A stretch of DNA of 64,000 bases, taken from assembly GCF_021390645.1 (NCBI RefSeq), contig NZ_JAJEJT010000004.1:248001-312000 (forward strand). The letters are read 5' to 3'. Every line of letters starts with the position of its first letter. The stretch's first letter is position 1. The stretch is from Paraburkholderia flagellata (GTDB lineage Bacteria; Pseudomonadota; Gammaproteobacteria; Burkholderiales; Burkholderiaceae). The position numbers were made by a program, and so were the translations under genes. The notes under the pieces were generated by a model, which saw only the letters and a list, made by a program, of their open reading frames with translations, was not told the DNA's origin and ran no database searches. Shown piece by piece: positions 1 through 9,720 of the stretch.

Positions 1-40
1 GATATAGCTTGGCGAGGAAGTAGAGATTCCAGAGACCCAT
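1..40 (-). CDS. bcsG: BcsG, cellulose phosphoethanolamine transferase (N-terminal fragment, runs off the window)
   Basis: Only the first 13 codons are inside the window. They read M-G-L-W-N-L-Y-F-L-A-K-L-Y, which resembles the WNxYFLxK start of the BcsG membrane domain. The ATG lies 49 bp downstream of the bcsA stop on the same strand, where the last gene of a bcsE/F/G-type operon would be expected. BcsG is an inner-membrane enzyme that adds phosphoethanolamine to cellulose. The call rests on a very short match plus context. Confidence 0.55.
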   Translation of the reverse strand, partial: MGLWNLYFLAKLY

Positions 41-89
41 AGTGTTTCGCGTTCCAGGGTGTAGCGGCTTGATGTGGCGGTTGCGGTTA

Positions 90-2684
90 TCAGGGCTGGC
101 GGGCCTGGCCGGCCCGGCGTCGCGTGAAGAGGTTTTCCAGCGCGTCGAAGAACGCGTCGATGAGCCGCATGTAGCCTTGCCAGCTCAGCTCGATCAACTG
201 CATGAGGCCGTGCAGCGGCGCATCGGAGGGCGGCACGTCTTCCCACTCGAGCCAGGCGTCGGCGCGGCCGAACGTGCATTCCACGAGCTTGCGCTCCGTC
301 TCCACTGTCATGTCGGTAAAGCGCACGCCGAGGCGGCGGTCGACGAGTCGCGCGACCACGGCAGGGAAGTCGTGCTCCAGCACGCCACGCGCGAGCGTCA
401 CGTTGATGCGCTCGCCGGGCTCGAGCTTCGCCACGGCGTCGGCGGGCAGCACGAGGCCGAGGCCGCCCATCGAATAGTTCTCGGTCTTGCAGGCGAGCGT
501 GCGCCCGTCGGGCAGCGTGAGCATGGCGGGCACGCGCAGCGGAATGCGGTGCGCCACGCGCACCTGCTTCGCTTCTTTGGCCACGCCGAGCGCAAGCCCG
601 AGAATCGTGAGATTCACGCCGGCCCAGAAGAGGTTCATGACCACCGTGGCGGGCTCTTCGGTTTGCCAGATCGTGAGGCGGCCAATGCCCGCGAGCACGG
701 AGCACACGTTGATCGCAAGCAGCACGAGATAGGGCTTGGAGATCGTCCAGTCGAGATATTCGTGCTCGATATGGCCGCCCTTCGAGGTCACGTTGAACTT
801 GCCGAGCTTCGGGTTGATGAAGGCCATGGTAGTGGGCAGCACGATGTACCACGCGAGCACCGACTCGTAGGCCTCGGCCCAGAACGAGTGCCGGTAGCGC
901 CCCTGGATGCGCGAGTTGGCGATCGCGGCGATCACCAGATACGGCACCACGTAGGCGAGGATCACGGGCGCTGGCGTGTTGATGACGTGCAGTCCGAAAT
1001 ACAGGTACGCGCCCGGCATCACGAGGAAGATGAGGCGCGGGAAGCCGTAGAAGAAGTGCAGCATGGCGTTGCTGTAGCACATGCGCTGGAAGAACGAGAG
1101 GCCCTTGCCGATCCACGGATTGTCGATGCGGAAGATCTGCGTCATGCCGCGCGCCCAGCGAATGCGCTGGCCGATGTGGTCGGCGAGGCTATCGGTGGCG
1201 AGGCCCGCCGCCTGCACGGTGCGCAGGTAGGCCGAGGTATAGCCGTGGCGATGCAGCCGCAGCGAGGTGTGGGCGTCTTCGGTCACGGTCTCGGTCGCGA
1301 TCCCGCCGATGTGCTCGAGCGCCGAGCGCTTGATGACCGCGCACGAGCCGCAGAAGAACGTGGCGTCCCAGAAGTCGTTGCCGTCCTGGATCAGGCCGTA
1401 GAAGAGGCTGCCTTCGTTGGGCACGCGGTGGAACGTGTCGAAATTGCGCTCGAACGGATCGGGCGAGAAGAAGTGGTGCGGCGTTTGCACCATCGCGCAT
1501 TTCGGATCGGCGAGAAACACGCCCACGGTGGTCTGCAGGAAGGAGCGCGTGGGAATGTGGTCGCAGTCGAAGATCGCGATGTAGTCGCCCTGGGTGAGCG
1601 GCATGGCGTGATTGATGTTGCCCGCCTTCGCGTGCGTGTGCTCGTCGCGGCGCAGGTAGCCCACGCCCGCCTCGCGCGCGAAATCGCGAAATTCGTCGCG
1701 GTCGCCGTCGTCGAGAATGTAGACGCGCAGCTTGTCGCGCGGCCAGTCGATCGAACTGGCCGCGAACACGGTTGGCCGCACCACCGAAAGTGACTCGTTG
1801 TAGGTCGGAATATAGATATCGACGGTCGGCCAGTCGGCGGGGTCGTCCGGCAGCGGCTGCGGTTTGCGGCGCAGCGGCCAGGCAGTCTGCACGTAGCCGA
1901 AGATCAGCACGATCCACGTGTAAAGCTCGGCTGCGTAGAGGATGTAGCCGACGATCGCCTCGGCGGGGCTCGAAAGATGCAGCGTTTGTGTGCTGCGCCA
2001 CCAGACGTAGCGGCCCGTCATGAGGATCGAGAGCATCACCATGAGCATGGTGGCGAGGCGGCCCGGCAGGCGGCGCGCGATCATCACCACCGCGTACACG
2101 AGCAGGAACAGCAGCACCTGGCCCGCGAACGGCAGCGGCGTCGTGCACACGGCGACGGCCGCGATGAACGCGAGCCACAAGAGGCACTGGCGCAGCAAGG
2201 GCACGCTGTCGAGCGCTGCCGAAAGCTTCTCGAGGCGCTGCTCGATGCCTTCCCACGGCACGTCGGGCAGTCGTGCGCCGACAGCCGCGCTCGCGCGCGC
2301 GGCGCGACGATAGATGGGTTCGAGCCGCCTGTCGAGCCGCGCGCGCAGTGCGAAGCGATGGTGTCCTTGCGGCGCCTTGTGAAGCTTGCGCAGGTCGGCG
2401 GCCAGTCGCTGCCGCGCGCGGCGCGGGCGCAGGAAAAGGCGCAGCAGCCAGGCGCCGGCGGTGTCGTCGCGGCCCATATTCAGCCGCTGACGGATGTCCT
2501 TGCCGAGCCGCGCGAAGGCGAGCGCGGGCACGTCGCGCTGGCCTTCGCGCGGCGGCCGGAAGAAGGCGCGCAGCAGCCACTGGCCACCTGGCGCGTCGGG
2601 CGCGAGATTGAGCGCGGTCGCACCCAGGCGACGCAGTGACGCCCAAAACGCGATCCACGCCGCGACTATCCGCTCGCGAATCAT
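90..2684 (-). CDS. bcsA: Cellulose synthase catalytic subunit BcsA
   Basis: Inner-membrane family 2 glycosyltransferase that polymerises UDP-glucose into beta-1,4-glucan and moves the chain across the membrane; 864 aa, close to the 872 aa of the E. coli protein. The catalytic core shows DDGDRDEF, DCDH, TED and the QxxRW motif (QRIRW), surrounded by hydrophobic transmembrane segments. The C-terminal PilZ domain has RIPLR (RxxxR) and NYSMGG (NxSxxG), so c-di-GMP activation is expected. The ATG was chosen because it overlaps the bcsQ stop in an ATGA junction and gives the family length; the frame stays open much further upstream but only inside bcsQ. It is the last complete gene of the operon, far from its partner bcsB. 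Confidence 0.95.
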   Translation of the reverse strand: MIRERIVAAWIAFWASLRRLGATALNLAPDAPGGQWLLRAFFRPPREGQRDVPALAFARLGKDIRQRLNMGRDDTAGAWLLRLFLRPRRARQRLAADLRKLHKAPQGHHRFALRARLDRRLEPIYRRAARASAAVGARLPDVPWEGIEQRLEKLSAALDSVPLLRQCLLWLAFIAAVAVCTTPLPFAGQVLLFLLVYAVVMIARRLPGRLATMLMVMLSILMTGRYVWWRSTQTLHLSSPAEAIVGYILYAAELYTWIVLIFGYVQTAWPLRRKPQPLPDDPADWPTVDIYIPTYNESLSVVRPTVFAASSIDWPRDKLRVYILDDGDRDEFRDFAREAGVGYLRRDEHTHAKAGNINHAMPLTQGDYIAIFDCDHIPTRSFLQTTVGVFLADPKCAMVQTPHHFFSPDPFERNFDTFHRVPNEGSLFYGLIQDGNDFWDATFFCGSCAVIKRSALEHIGGIATETVTEDAHTSLRLHRHGYTSAYLRTVQAAGLATDSLADHIGQRIRWARGMTQIFRIDNPWIGKGLSFFQRMCYSNAMLHFFYGFPRLIFLVMPGAYLYFGLHVINTPAPVILAYVVPYLVIAAIANSRIQGRYRHSFWAEAYESVLAWYIVLPTTMAFINPKLGKFNVTSKGGHIEHEYLDWTISKPYLVLLAINVCSVLAGIGRLTIWQTEEPATVVMNLFWAGVNLTILGLALGVAKEAKQVRVAHRIPLRVPAMLTLPDGRTLACKTENYSMGGLGLVLPADAVAKLEPGERINVTLARGVLEHDFPAVVARLVDRRLGVRFTDMTVETERKLVECTFGRADAWLEWEDVPPSDAPLHGLMQLIELSWQGYMRLIDAFFDALENLFTRRRAGQARQP

Positions 2685-3505
2685 GGCGTGCTCCCGCGCG
2701 CGGCATGTTGCGCGAGCAGTTCGTCGGGTGCGTCGAGGCTTGCGCCCGCGCTCCAGTGCGACAGCCACGAGGCAATGCCGTTCAGGTCGTGCGCGGCTTG
2801 CGAACTGGGCGCGCTCAGACAGAAGTTTTCGCCGGCGGCGAGTGCTGCGGGCACGCCGGTGTCCGCGTGCACGAGATACGGGAGCATGGCGGCGCCAAGG
2901 CGCGCGCGCAGCAGCGAAACGACGTCCGTGTGCAGCTGGCGCGCGGGCACGACCGCATTGGCGATGAACACGCTGCGCTTGCCGGCGCGCACGAGCGCGG
3001 CGATCAGGCGCGGCAGCGTTGCGCACGCGGTGGCGCAGGGCGTGAGGACGCCGAGCACGAGGTCGGCTGCATCGATCGCCTGGCGCGCGTGCGCCGAGGG
3101 CCAGGTGCCCGCGTCGACGAGCGCAATCGCGTGCGCTGGCAAGTCCACGCGGCCGAGCAGTTCGCGCAGCCAGCCGGGGCGTGCGTCGAGCAGGGCGCTG
3201 GCGTCGTCGTCGAGGGATTCGTCGGCGTTCGCGAGGCTGCCCCATGGCAGCACGAGCACGCCATCATCGCTTTGCAGCGCGGCGCGCGACCAGGCGTCGT
3301 CGGCGCCGGGGCCGCCCGCCAGATGCGTGACGAGGCCTTCGCGCGCGCGCTCGCGCAGCCCGAAATGCAACGCCAGCACGTTGCGCGGGTCGCATTCGGC
3401 GGCGAGCGCGACGTGCTCGCGCGCCGCCAGCAGACCGGCGAGCGCCGCAGTGAGCGTGGTGCGGCCCGCACCGCCGACGCTCGAGACAATGGCGATGGTT
3501 TTCAT
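2681..3505 (-). CDS. bcsQ: BcsQ (YhjQ), MinD/ParA-like ATPase of the cellulose complex
   Basis: A 274-aa ParA/MinD-type protein that in enterobacteria belongs to the cytosolic part of the cellulose secretion complex and helps place it. The N-terminus MKTIAIVSSVGGAGRTTLTAAL is a deviant P-loop: the position after the second glycine pair is Arg, and the signature Lys of classical ParA proteins is missing. E. coli BcsQ also departs from the canonical motif here (GGVGTTT). The start ATG at 3505 overlaps the bcsF stop (ATGA), and the stop overlaps the bcsA start in the same way, so translation is probably coupled. An in-frame extension to 3607 exists but lies inside bcsF and is not needed. Confidence 0.88.
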   Translation of the reverse strand: MKTIAIVSSVGGAGRTTLTAALAGLLAAREHVALAAECDPRNVLALHFGLRERAREGLVTHLAGGPGADDAWSRAALQSDDGVLVLPWGSLANADESLDDDASALLDARPGWLRELLGRVDLPAHAIALVDAGTWPSAHARQAIDAADLVLGVLTPCATACATLPRLIAALVRAGKRSVFIANAVVPARQLHTDVVSLLRARLGAAMLPYLVHADTGVPAALAAGENFCLSAPSSQAAHDLNGIASWLSHWSAGASLDAPDELLAQHAARGSTP

Positions 3506-3705
3506 CGGCGCGGCCCCGTCTGGCTGAAGCGGCGCTGGCCGCGAATCAGCAGGGCGTCGACCTGCGGCGGCAACTGGAGCGGGCGCGAGCGCGTGGGGCG
3601 CAGCCACATGGGCACGAAGCGCCCAAGACGCAGACGCCAGGCGATGAAGTAGAGCGGCACGGCGAGGATCAAACCCCAGACGAAGTAACCGAGAAAGACG
3701 TCCAT
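3502..3705 (-). CDS. bcsF: BcsF-like small membrane protein
   Basis: A 67-aa protein with one N-terminal transmembrane segment (about residues 4-24) followed by a basic, proline-rich cytosolic tail. Size and topology match BcsF (63 aa in E. coli), which anchors BcsE at the membrane. It sits between bcsE (9-bp gap) and bcsQ (4-bp overlap), which is the strongest support. Sequence identity over such a short protein cannot be judged by eye, so the name depends mainly on context and topology. Confidence 0.7.
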   Translation of the reverse strand: MDVFLGYFVWGLILAVPLYFIAWRLRLGRFVPMWLRPTRSRPLQLPPQVDALLIRGQRRFSQTGPRR

Positions 3706-3714
3706 GTCGCTCTC

Positions 3715-5553
3715 CTATGCTTTGAGGGGCAGCGGCGCGCGCTGCGGCGCGGCTCGCGGTTTCGCGTTGTCGCCGCGCGCGGCGGGGTCGAGCGCGGACA
3801 ACAGGTCACCATTTATGGGAGCGATGTTGCCCTGCGCCGCGGTTGCGGTTGCGGTCGCCGTCGCTGCGCCAGGCGCGATCGTGGAAGCCGCCGCTGGCGG
3901 CACGGTCTGGCCGTTGGATTGCGCCGGGACGGCTGCGGGCGCGGCGGGCTGCCCCTCGTTGATCGCGAGCCAGCCCGAATAGTCGGGCGGTGGCGCGGTG
4001 TCGATCTCGTCGGCGAGCGTCTCCAGCGCCTCGGTGATTGCGCGGCCGTCGCCGTAGCGCTCTTCGCCCTGAAACAGCTCGGCGAGCGGCCGCTGGAATA
4101 CGCGTCGGCATACGGCGTCGGCGTCGCTCATGCGGCATGCGAAGAAGAACACGTAGAGGCTGTCGCCGCTCGCCGTCACGATGTCGCCCGCCCGGCGCAG
4201 CTGGCACGCCTTGAGCGCATCCACGTGCGCGACTTCCGGCATCAGTGCGAGGCGGATCAGCACGCTCGGCAACTGGATCACGCGGCTGCGCTCCACCGCC
4301 GCGCGCACCAGCTCGACGAAGTGCGCCGCGCCCACGTAGCCGCTCTCCTCGCCATGCACCACGGCGGCGAGCGCCGTACGGTAATCGGCGGGCATGGGCC
4401 GCGAATACACCTGGCCCTGCAGACTGTCGACGATGGCCTCGACCTGCGCGAGCGGCGTTTGCCGCGCGATCACGCGGTTCGCGCCGAGGTTGAGCATGAG
4501 CGACTCGTAGCGCATGGCCACGGCGTCCTCGCGCACGATGATCTTGAGCGCTTCGCCGCACTGCAGGCGCAGCGTGTGCACCTGCTCCGCGAGCGTTTCG
4601 AGGTCGCGGTTGACGCTGAAATCGAGAATCACCGTGGCCGCGACCGAGGTGCGCGCCGCGGCTACGGCGGCCTCGTTGTTGTCGACGATCTGCCAGGCCT
4701 GCGGCAGTACGCGTTCGTTCAACATGGCGTCGCGCGAAACGATCACGCGGCCTTCGTCGGGCGCGAGCAGCCCGGCTTCGCCGATCTCGGTTTCGAAGGT
4801 GCCGCCGGAAACGGTAAGGCGGTGATCGGCGGCGGAAAAGCGCAGCGGCACGCTCTGGCTGCCGTGCACGGCGTCGCCGGCGCGCCAGAACGCCACTTCC
4901 CAGTGATACTGACCCTGCACCTGGTGCAGTTGCGCGGCGCCCGCGAAACGCGCCTGGAAGGCGGCCAGCTCGGGATGCTCCTGATTGTCGTCAAGGCCGG
5001 GGGGCGCTGCCACCATCAGGACGCCGTAGCGATGTTGCGCGCACCAGCCTGCGAGTTGCGCGCCCTGATTCGCGAGCGCGGCGTGGTCCTGCCAGTTGAA
5101 GAACGCCTCCGCGCCTTCGATGAAGAACTGGCTTTCGGGCGCGGCGCACTGCGCGGCGAGCGCGTTGAGCGCTTCGATCAGCACCTGCGCGCCGTCGCGC
5201 TCCGGAATTGGCCGCAGCGCACATACGTTTGCCCACGCGTTTGTCGACCCGTTCTTGTCGAGATCGACGCCATGGTCGCGCAACGTGGCCGCGAGGCTCG
5301 CGCCGTCGCGCGTGGAGAGCACGGTGGCGGGACCCGAGAGCGCGGCTGCAGCGGTTTGCCAGAAGAGCGCGTCGCGCGCGGGCGAGGCGCTCGCGTAGAC
5401 CACGTGCACCTGGCCCGCGCCGAGCGAGGCGAGCGAAGGCGGCAGGCCGTCGATCGCGAGCGGCTCGCGGCGCGCGAGACGCGAGAACAGCGAGCGGCGC
5501 GTATCGCGGCTGGCGCCGGCGGGCCCTGCGGGAAGCGTGGCGGGATCGTTCAT
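3715..5553 (-). CDS. bcsE: BcsE, c-di-GMP-binding cellulose synthesis protein (GIL domain)
   Basis: A 612-aa soluble protein. BcsE binds c-di-GMP through a GGDEF I-site-like (GIL) domain and tunes cellulose synthase output in the cytosolic vestibule. The diagnostic RxGD motif is visible at about residues 454-457 in the context LRRAGDIVTASGD, near the position of the E. coli motif (residues 415-418). The N-terminal half resembles a degenerate NTPase fold. The last ~90 residues are an Ala/Pro/Thr-rich tail with an alternating Ala-Thr run, probably disordered. It follows bcsC by 72 bp and precedes bcsF by 9 bp. Confidence 0.88.
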   Translation of the reverse strand: MNDPATLPAGPAGASRDTRRSLFSRLARREPLAIDGLPPSLASLGAGQVHVVYASASPARDALFWQTAAAALSGPATVLSTRDGASLAATLRDHGVDLDKNGSTNAWANVCALRPIPERDGAQVLIEALNALAAQCAAPESQFFIEGAEAFFNWQDHAALANQGAQLAGWCAQHRYGVLMVAAPPGLDDNQEHPELAAFQARFAGAAQLHQVQGQYHWEVAFWRAGDAVHGSQSVPLRFSAADHRLTVSGGTFETEIGEAGLLAPDEGRVIVSRDAMLNERVLPQAWQIVDNNEAAVAAARTSVAATVILDFSVNRDLETLAEQVHTLRLQCGEALKIIVREDAVAMRYESLMLNLGANRVIARQTPLAQVEAIVDSLQGQVYSRPMPADYRTALAAVVHGEESGYVGAAHFVELVRAAVERSRVIQLPSVLIRLALMPEVAHVDALKACQLRRAGDIVTASGDSLYVFFFACRMSDADAVCRRVFQRPLAELFQGEERYGDGRAITEALETLADEIDTAPPPDYSGWLAINEGQPAAPAAVPAQSNGQTVPPAAASTIAPGAATATATATAAQGNIAPINGDLLSALDPAARGDNAKPRAAPQRAPLPLKA

Positions 5554-5625
5554 CGTGTCGCTCGTGTCACGGATTTCATCGTCGCGGGTTTCATCGTCGT
5601 CATGCGCGCTCGCTCTGTGGCCACG

Positions 5626-8600
5626 TCAGTAGGCCGAATAGGGGACGACCGGCCGCGGCGGGAACGGCACCGGCCCCTTCTGCGGTGAGAAGAAGTAGCG
5701 CATGTAAAGCACGCCCACGTTCGGCGCGTAGTCGCGCGAGCGGTCGAGCGAGAAGCGCCCGCCCACCACGAAGTGCTCCGTCACGCGGTATTCAAGCGCC
5801 GCCTCGATCGTATAGCTGAAGCCGCCGCCCGAGCCGCCGCCGAAAAAGGGCGAGCCGAGATCGTTGGCGTTCATGAACGCGAGCGCCTGAGCCTGCAAGC
5901 CGGGCCGCGTGGGGTAGAACGGCGACTGGTTCTCGTTGGTGAACGACATGCCCACCGATCCGTCGATCTCCCACGAAAGCTTCTTGTAGCGGCCGGTCCA
6001 GTCGAGCGGAATGCCGATCGAAAAATAGCTCTGCGGACTGTAATAGCCGCCATTGCCGAACGTGTAGTTGTGCTCGTTCTTCGAGTACTTCCAGTAGTTG
6101 AGGATCAGGCCGCTCGACACGATCTGGTCGGGCCGCTTGAACACGGACCAGTCGTAGCCGCTGCGTACCTTGAACTCCTGGTTGGTCTGCACGTTGGTGC
6201 CGGTCAGGAGGCCGAAACCGATGCTCGTGAAGATCGTGCCGGGCCCGAAGTCCTGCGCGCCGCGCACGGTGAAGCCGTTGCGCACCACGCCGCCCCACTT
6301 CTCGCCAGTGACCGGATCGATGCCTCCCGCATAGGAAACGAGGCTGGCGGTCACAGGCCGCCGCGAGACGTCGAGCGACAGCGACGAACTATTCTGGAAA
6401 TCGTGGCGGTACTGAATGCCGCCCAGCACGCTCGTGATCGGAAAGCCCACCGGCGTGCTGCCGATGTCGGCGCGCCAGCTATTGTTCGCGCCGTTGAACT
6501 CGTAGCCCGCCGCGAGCGCGACGCCGGTGGCGGTTTCGTTCACGGGCGACAGCCCCGAGTTGCCGAGCGCGGCGATCTTGCCGTACTTGAACGCGGTGTC
6601 GAGATCGTTGGCGGGCAGCGTGCCGGCGTTCAGGTAGACCGTGTCGGCGTGGAAGAAATAGTGGCCCGTGTAGCCGTCCGGAATGCGCACGTACAGCGGG
6701 ACTTCGGTCGCGTGCAGTTCGGAAATGCCAGGGTCGCCCGAGAGATTCGACTGATACCAGCCGGTCGCGACCTGCCCTTGCTTGCGGTCTTCCAGGCTCT
6801 GCAGCGCGCGGCCGGCCGATGTCGTGCCGTCGGCGTCCGGCTGCGTGCCTTCGGCCTGTTCCTGTGTGCGCGAGGTGCGATAGAGGCTCGCGGCCTCGTT
6901 GTAATTGCCGCGTGCCTGCGCCACGCGCCCCGCCTGGATCGTGATGTCCGGGTTGTCCGGATACTGCTCGCGCAACGGATCGACCACGGCGGAAGCCTCG
7001 TCGTTCAGCCCGAGCGCGGTGAAGCGCCGCGCCACGGCAAGGCGCGTGTCGATGTCGTTCTCCGCGGTGTCGGCGAGCACTGCGCGCACCATGTCGGCGG
7101 CCTCCCGGTCTCGGCCCATGCGCTCCAGCATACGCGCAACGGCGAGGCGTGCATCGGCGTCGTCGGGTTGTGTGGCGAGCACCTTCTGCGCGGAGGCCAT
7201 CGCGCCCTTGTAGTCACCCTTCGCTTCGAGCAGATCCACTTCTTCGAGCAGCCAGCGCCGGTTCGACTTGAGGCGGTCGGGCACGGCGTCGAGCGTGTGG
7301 CGCGCGGCCGTGAGGTCGCCCGCTTCGATCTGCCGGTCGGTTTCGCGCACCGCGAGGCGCAGTTCCTGGTCGTCGAGACTGGCCAGCTGCTCCTCGGTGA
7401 TGCCGGGCTGATCGCGCGTGGCGTCGATCCAGTTCGCCCACGCGTCGTCGCGGTTGGCCGCCGCCAGCAGCTCGCCGTAGCGCACCCGTGCGCCGTTGGC
7501 CGCCGGGTCGTCGGGGTGCGCCGCGAGCCAGTCCTGCACGAGCTTCAGGCCGTGGTCCGGCTCGCCGATCGCGATCCACTCGCGCCCGATCGAGGCGAGC
7601 ATCTGCGGGTCGTTGGCCGCGTTGGCGTCGGCGGCGGCGGAATCGAGCAGCGCGCGCGCTTCGTCTTCCTTGCCCTGGGCGGTGAGCTGGCGGGCCTGCG
7701 CGATCTTCTTCTGCGCGGCGAGGTTGCCCATCAGCTCGCGCATGCCCTGGCTGCGCTCGGCCTCGGGCACGGCGTCGAGTTGCGCGGCGGCCGCATCGAT
7801 GTCGTCCACTGAGTTCAGATAAAGCGCCGTGGCGTAGCGCATGTCGGGCGCCTGCGAGACTTTCAGGCCCTCTTCCATGACCTGGCGGCCTAGTGCGGGC
7901 AGGCCCAGATCGCGATACTGGCGTGCGAGCGTGAAGCGCGTCCAGGCGTCGTCGGGCGTGAGGCGCACGGCCTCTTCGAGTTTCGCGATGGCCGGGCTCT
8001 TGCGGTTGTCGGCCAGCAACTGGTCGGCCTGGATGGAGAGCAGCTCGGCGTGCAGGCGCCTGAGCTCCGCCGTCGAGCCGCTCACGCGTGGCGTCGTGGC
8101 CGCGATGAGCGGTTCGATCTCGTTTTCGCGATGCGTTTCGCGCAGCACCGTCACGAGGCCGCGCAGTGCGTCCATGTCGGGCTTGGGGGCGTTCACGAGC
8201 GGGCGCAGCACAGCTTCGGCTTCGGGCCACTTCTTTTGCGCGATGAGCGCGCTGCCGAGAATGTCGCTGGCGGTCGTATTGCCCGGATCGAGCTTGAGCG
8301 CCTCGCGCGCGAGCGCTTCGGCTTGTTCCGGTTTCCCCTGCGAATTGGCATCGCGTGCCTTTGCAATGGTGCCCCAGATGGTGGCTGTCTTTTCGAGGCT
8401 GCGCCACTTGCCGGCGTTGTCCGGGTCGAGCTTGACGGCGCGCGCAAACAGTTCGCGCGCCTCGTCGTGGCGGCCTTCGCGCAGCCGCACGAGGCCGAGC
8501 GCGCCGATGGTTTCGCCGTCGTTGGGGTTCGCGCGCTGCGCGCTTTGCAGCGAGGTTTCGGCGTCCTTGAGATCGCCGCGGTCGAGTTGCGCGAGGCCAC

Positions 8601-9720
8601 GCGCGCGGTCGGCGGCGCCGGGGCCCGGACGGGCGCGGGCTTGAGTCGAAGCGCCGCTCGTTGCGGCCGCACGCGAGGGCGCGGGTGCGGTGATGACCGC
8701 CGACGGGTTCTGCGCCTGGGCGAGCGCCTGTGCCTGGCCCTTCGCGCCGAGCTTCTTGCCGAGATCGGCGACGGTCTGCTGCGCGTCGGTGTCGTCGGGC
8801 ACTTCCTGCAGATAGCGCAGATACCACACGTAATACGCGGGATCGTCGTGCCCGGCGCTCCCGAGCGCGCGCCGCCACAGTTCGAGCGCGAGCGCGCGGT
8901 TGCTGTCCTGGCGCTGGTACACGTGGTAGATCAGGTTGAGGCCTTCCATGCGCGTATCGGCGCGGTCGGTGAGCAGGTCGCCGAGGATCAGCGCGAGGCG
9001 CGGATCGTTCGGATTCTGCTTCACGCGCGTGCGCAATTCGCTGATCGCCTGCGCGCGGCCCGCTGTCGTGCCGGCCAGGATGCGGTAGTAATCGCGCGCG
9101 AGATCGCCTGCGGGCGCGCCGTTCGGAAAGAGCTTGAGCAGGCGTGCAGAGGCTTCCTCGCTCTTGCCGGCGGCCGAGAGCAGCCGGATCTGGGCCATCT
9201 CCATCTTGCCGCTCGTCGCGACGCGATAGGCGTCGTCCAGTTCCTTCGTCGCGCTCGCGTTCGGGGCGATTTTCTTGAGCTGCGCGAGAATTTTGGCGGC
9301 CTCGGCGGGGCGGTTCATGCGCAGCTCGATTTCGCCGAGCAACGCCAGTGCGTCAGGCTGATGCGGGTCGAACAGCAGCGCTTTTTGCACGAGCCCGAGT
9401 GCGACGTCTGGACGATTCTTGCCCTCCCACATGCGCGCGGCCGAGAGCAGTTGCGCGGCCTGGGCGGCTGGCGTGGCGGCGTTGGCCGCTGGCTGCGCCG
9501 CGGTCTGCGCTGAGGCAGGATACGGCGACGCCGCGACGAACAGCGCGACGAGCGGCGCGATGTTCGCCAACAAGCGGTTCGGCGGCGTGCCGGGACTGGC
9601 GACGCCCTGCATCGCGCACGCAGCCAGGCGCCGCGCCTCACGGCGCGCGCTGCGCACACGGGCGGCGCGGCGGGCAGACGCGAGGGCGTTCAGCGCGGCG
9701 TGGGGCATGCGCTCGTCCAT
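5626..9720 (-). CDS. bcsC: BcsC, outer-membrane cellulose export porin with TPR superhelix
   Basis: A 1364-aa secreted protein: a signal sequence within the first ~70 residues (basic stretch, hydrophobic segment, then ASAQ), a long TPR region to about residue 1000 (many repeats of the A-x-x-L-x-P-x-D type), and a C-terminal outer-membrane barrel domain that ends in PVVPYSAY. BcsC passes the glucan across the periplasm and outer membrane. The start overlaps the bcsZ end by 31 bp. A second ATG 12 bp downstream is possible. The length exceeds the E. coli protein (about 1150 aa), largely through the TPR region. Confidence 0.93.
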   Translation of the reverse strand: MDERMPHAALNALASARRAARVRSARREARRLAACAMQGVASPGTPPNRLLANIAPLVALFVAASPYPASAQTAAQPAANAATPAAQAAQLLSAARMWEGKNRPDVALGLVQKALLFDPHQPDALALLGEIELRMNRPAEAAKILAQLKKIAPNASATKELDDAYRVATSGKMEMAQIRLLSAAGKSEEASARLLKLFPNGAPAGDLARDYYRILAGTTAGRAQAISELRTRVKQNPNDPRLALILGDLLTDRADTRMEGLNLIYHVYQRQDSNRALALELWRRALGSAGHDDPAYYVWYLRYLQEVPDDTDAQQTVADLGKKLGAKGQAQALAQAQNPSAVITAPAPSRAAATSGASTQARARPGPGAADRARGLAQLDRGDLKDAETSLQSAQRANPNDGETIGALGLVRLREGRHDEARELFARAVKLDPDNAGKWRSLEKTATIWGTIAKARDANSQGKPEQAEALAREALKLDPGNTTASDILGSALIAQKKWPEAEAVLRPLVNAPKPDMDALRGLVTVLRETHRENEIEPLIAATTPRVSGSTAELRRLHAELLSIQADQLLADNRKSPAIAKLEEAVRLTPDDAWTRFTLARQYRDLGLPALGRQVMEEGLKVSQAPDMRYATALYLNSVDDIDAAAAQLDAVPEAERSQGMRELMGNLAAQKKIAQARQLTAQGKEDEARALLDSAAADANAANDPQMLASIGREWIAIGEPDHGLKLVQDWLAAHPDDPAANGARVRYGELLAAANRDDAWANWIDATRDQPGITEEQLASLDDQELRLAVRETDRQIEAGDLTAARHTLDAVPDRLKSNRRWLLEEVDLLEAKGDYKGAMASAQKVLATQPDDADARLAVARMLERMGRDREAADMVRAVLADTAENDIDTRLAVARRFTALGLNDEASAVVDPLREQYPDNPDITIQAGRVAQARGNYNEAASLYRTSRTQEQAEGTQPDADGTTSAGRALQSLEDRKQGQVATGWYQSNLSGDPGISELHATEVPLYVRIPDGYTGHYFFHADTVYLNAGTLPANDLDTAFKYGKIAALGNSGLSPVNETATGVALAAGYEFNGANNSWRADIGSTPVGFPITSVLGGIQYRHDFQNSSSLSLDVSRRPVTASLVSYAGGIDPVTGEKWGGVVRNGFTVRGAQDFGPGTIFTSIGFGLLTGTNVQTNQEFKVRSGYDWSVFKRPDQIVSSGLILNYWKYSKNEHNYTFGNGGYYSPQSYFSIGIPLDWTGRYKKLSWEIDGSVGMSFTNENQSPFYPTRPGLQAQALAFMNANDLGSPFFGGGSGGGFSYTIEAALEYRVTEHFVVGGRFSLDRSRDYAPNVGVLYMRYFFSPQKGPVPFPPRPVVPYSAY

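Noticed and set aside
42..1793. Very long open frame antisense to bcsA on the plus strand, and similar long antisense frames opposite bcsC, bcsB, the TonB receptor, the ClC gene and the KS gene
   Set aside because: They are rich in Arg/His/Ala/Gly with no recognisable domains, and each lies opposite a gene with clear family motifs. High GC at third codon positions keeps such frames open.
2685..3245. N-terminal extension of the bcsA frame upstream of 2684
   Set aside because: The extra 187 residues are Arg/Pro/Ala-rich and lie wholly within bcsQ; the ATG at 2684 gives the family length and an ATGA junction.
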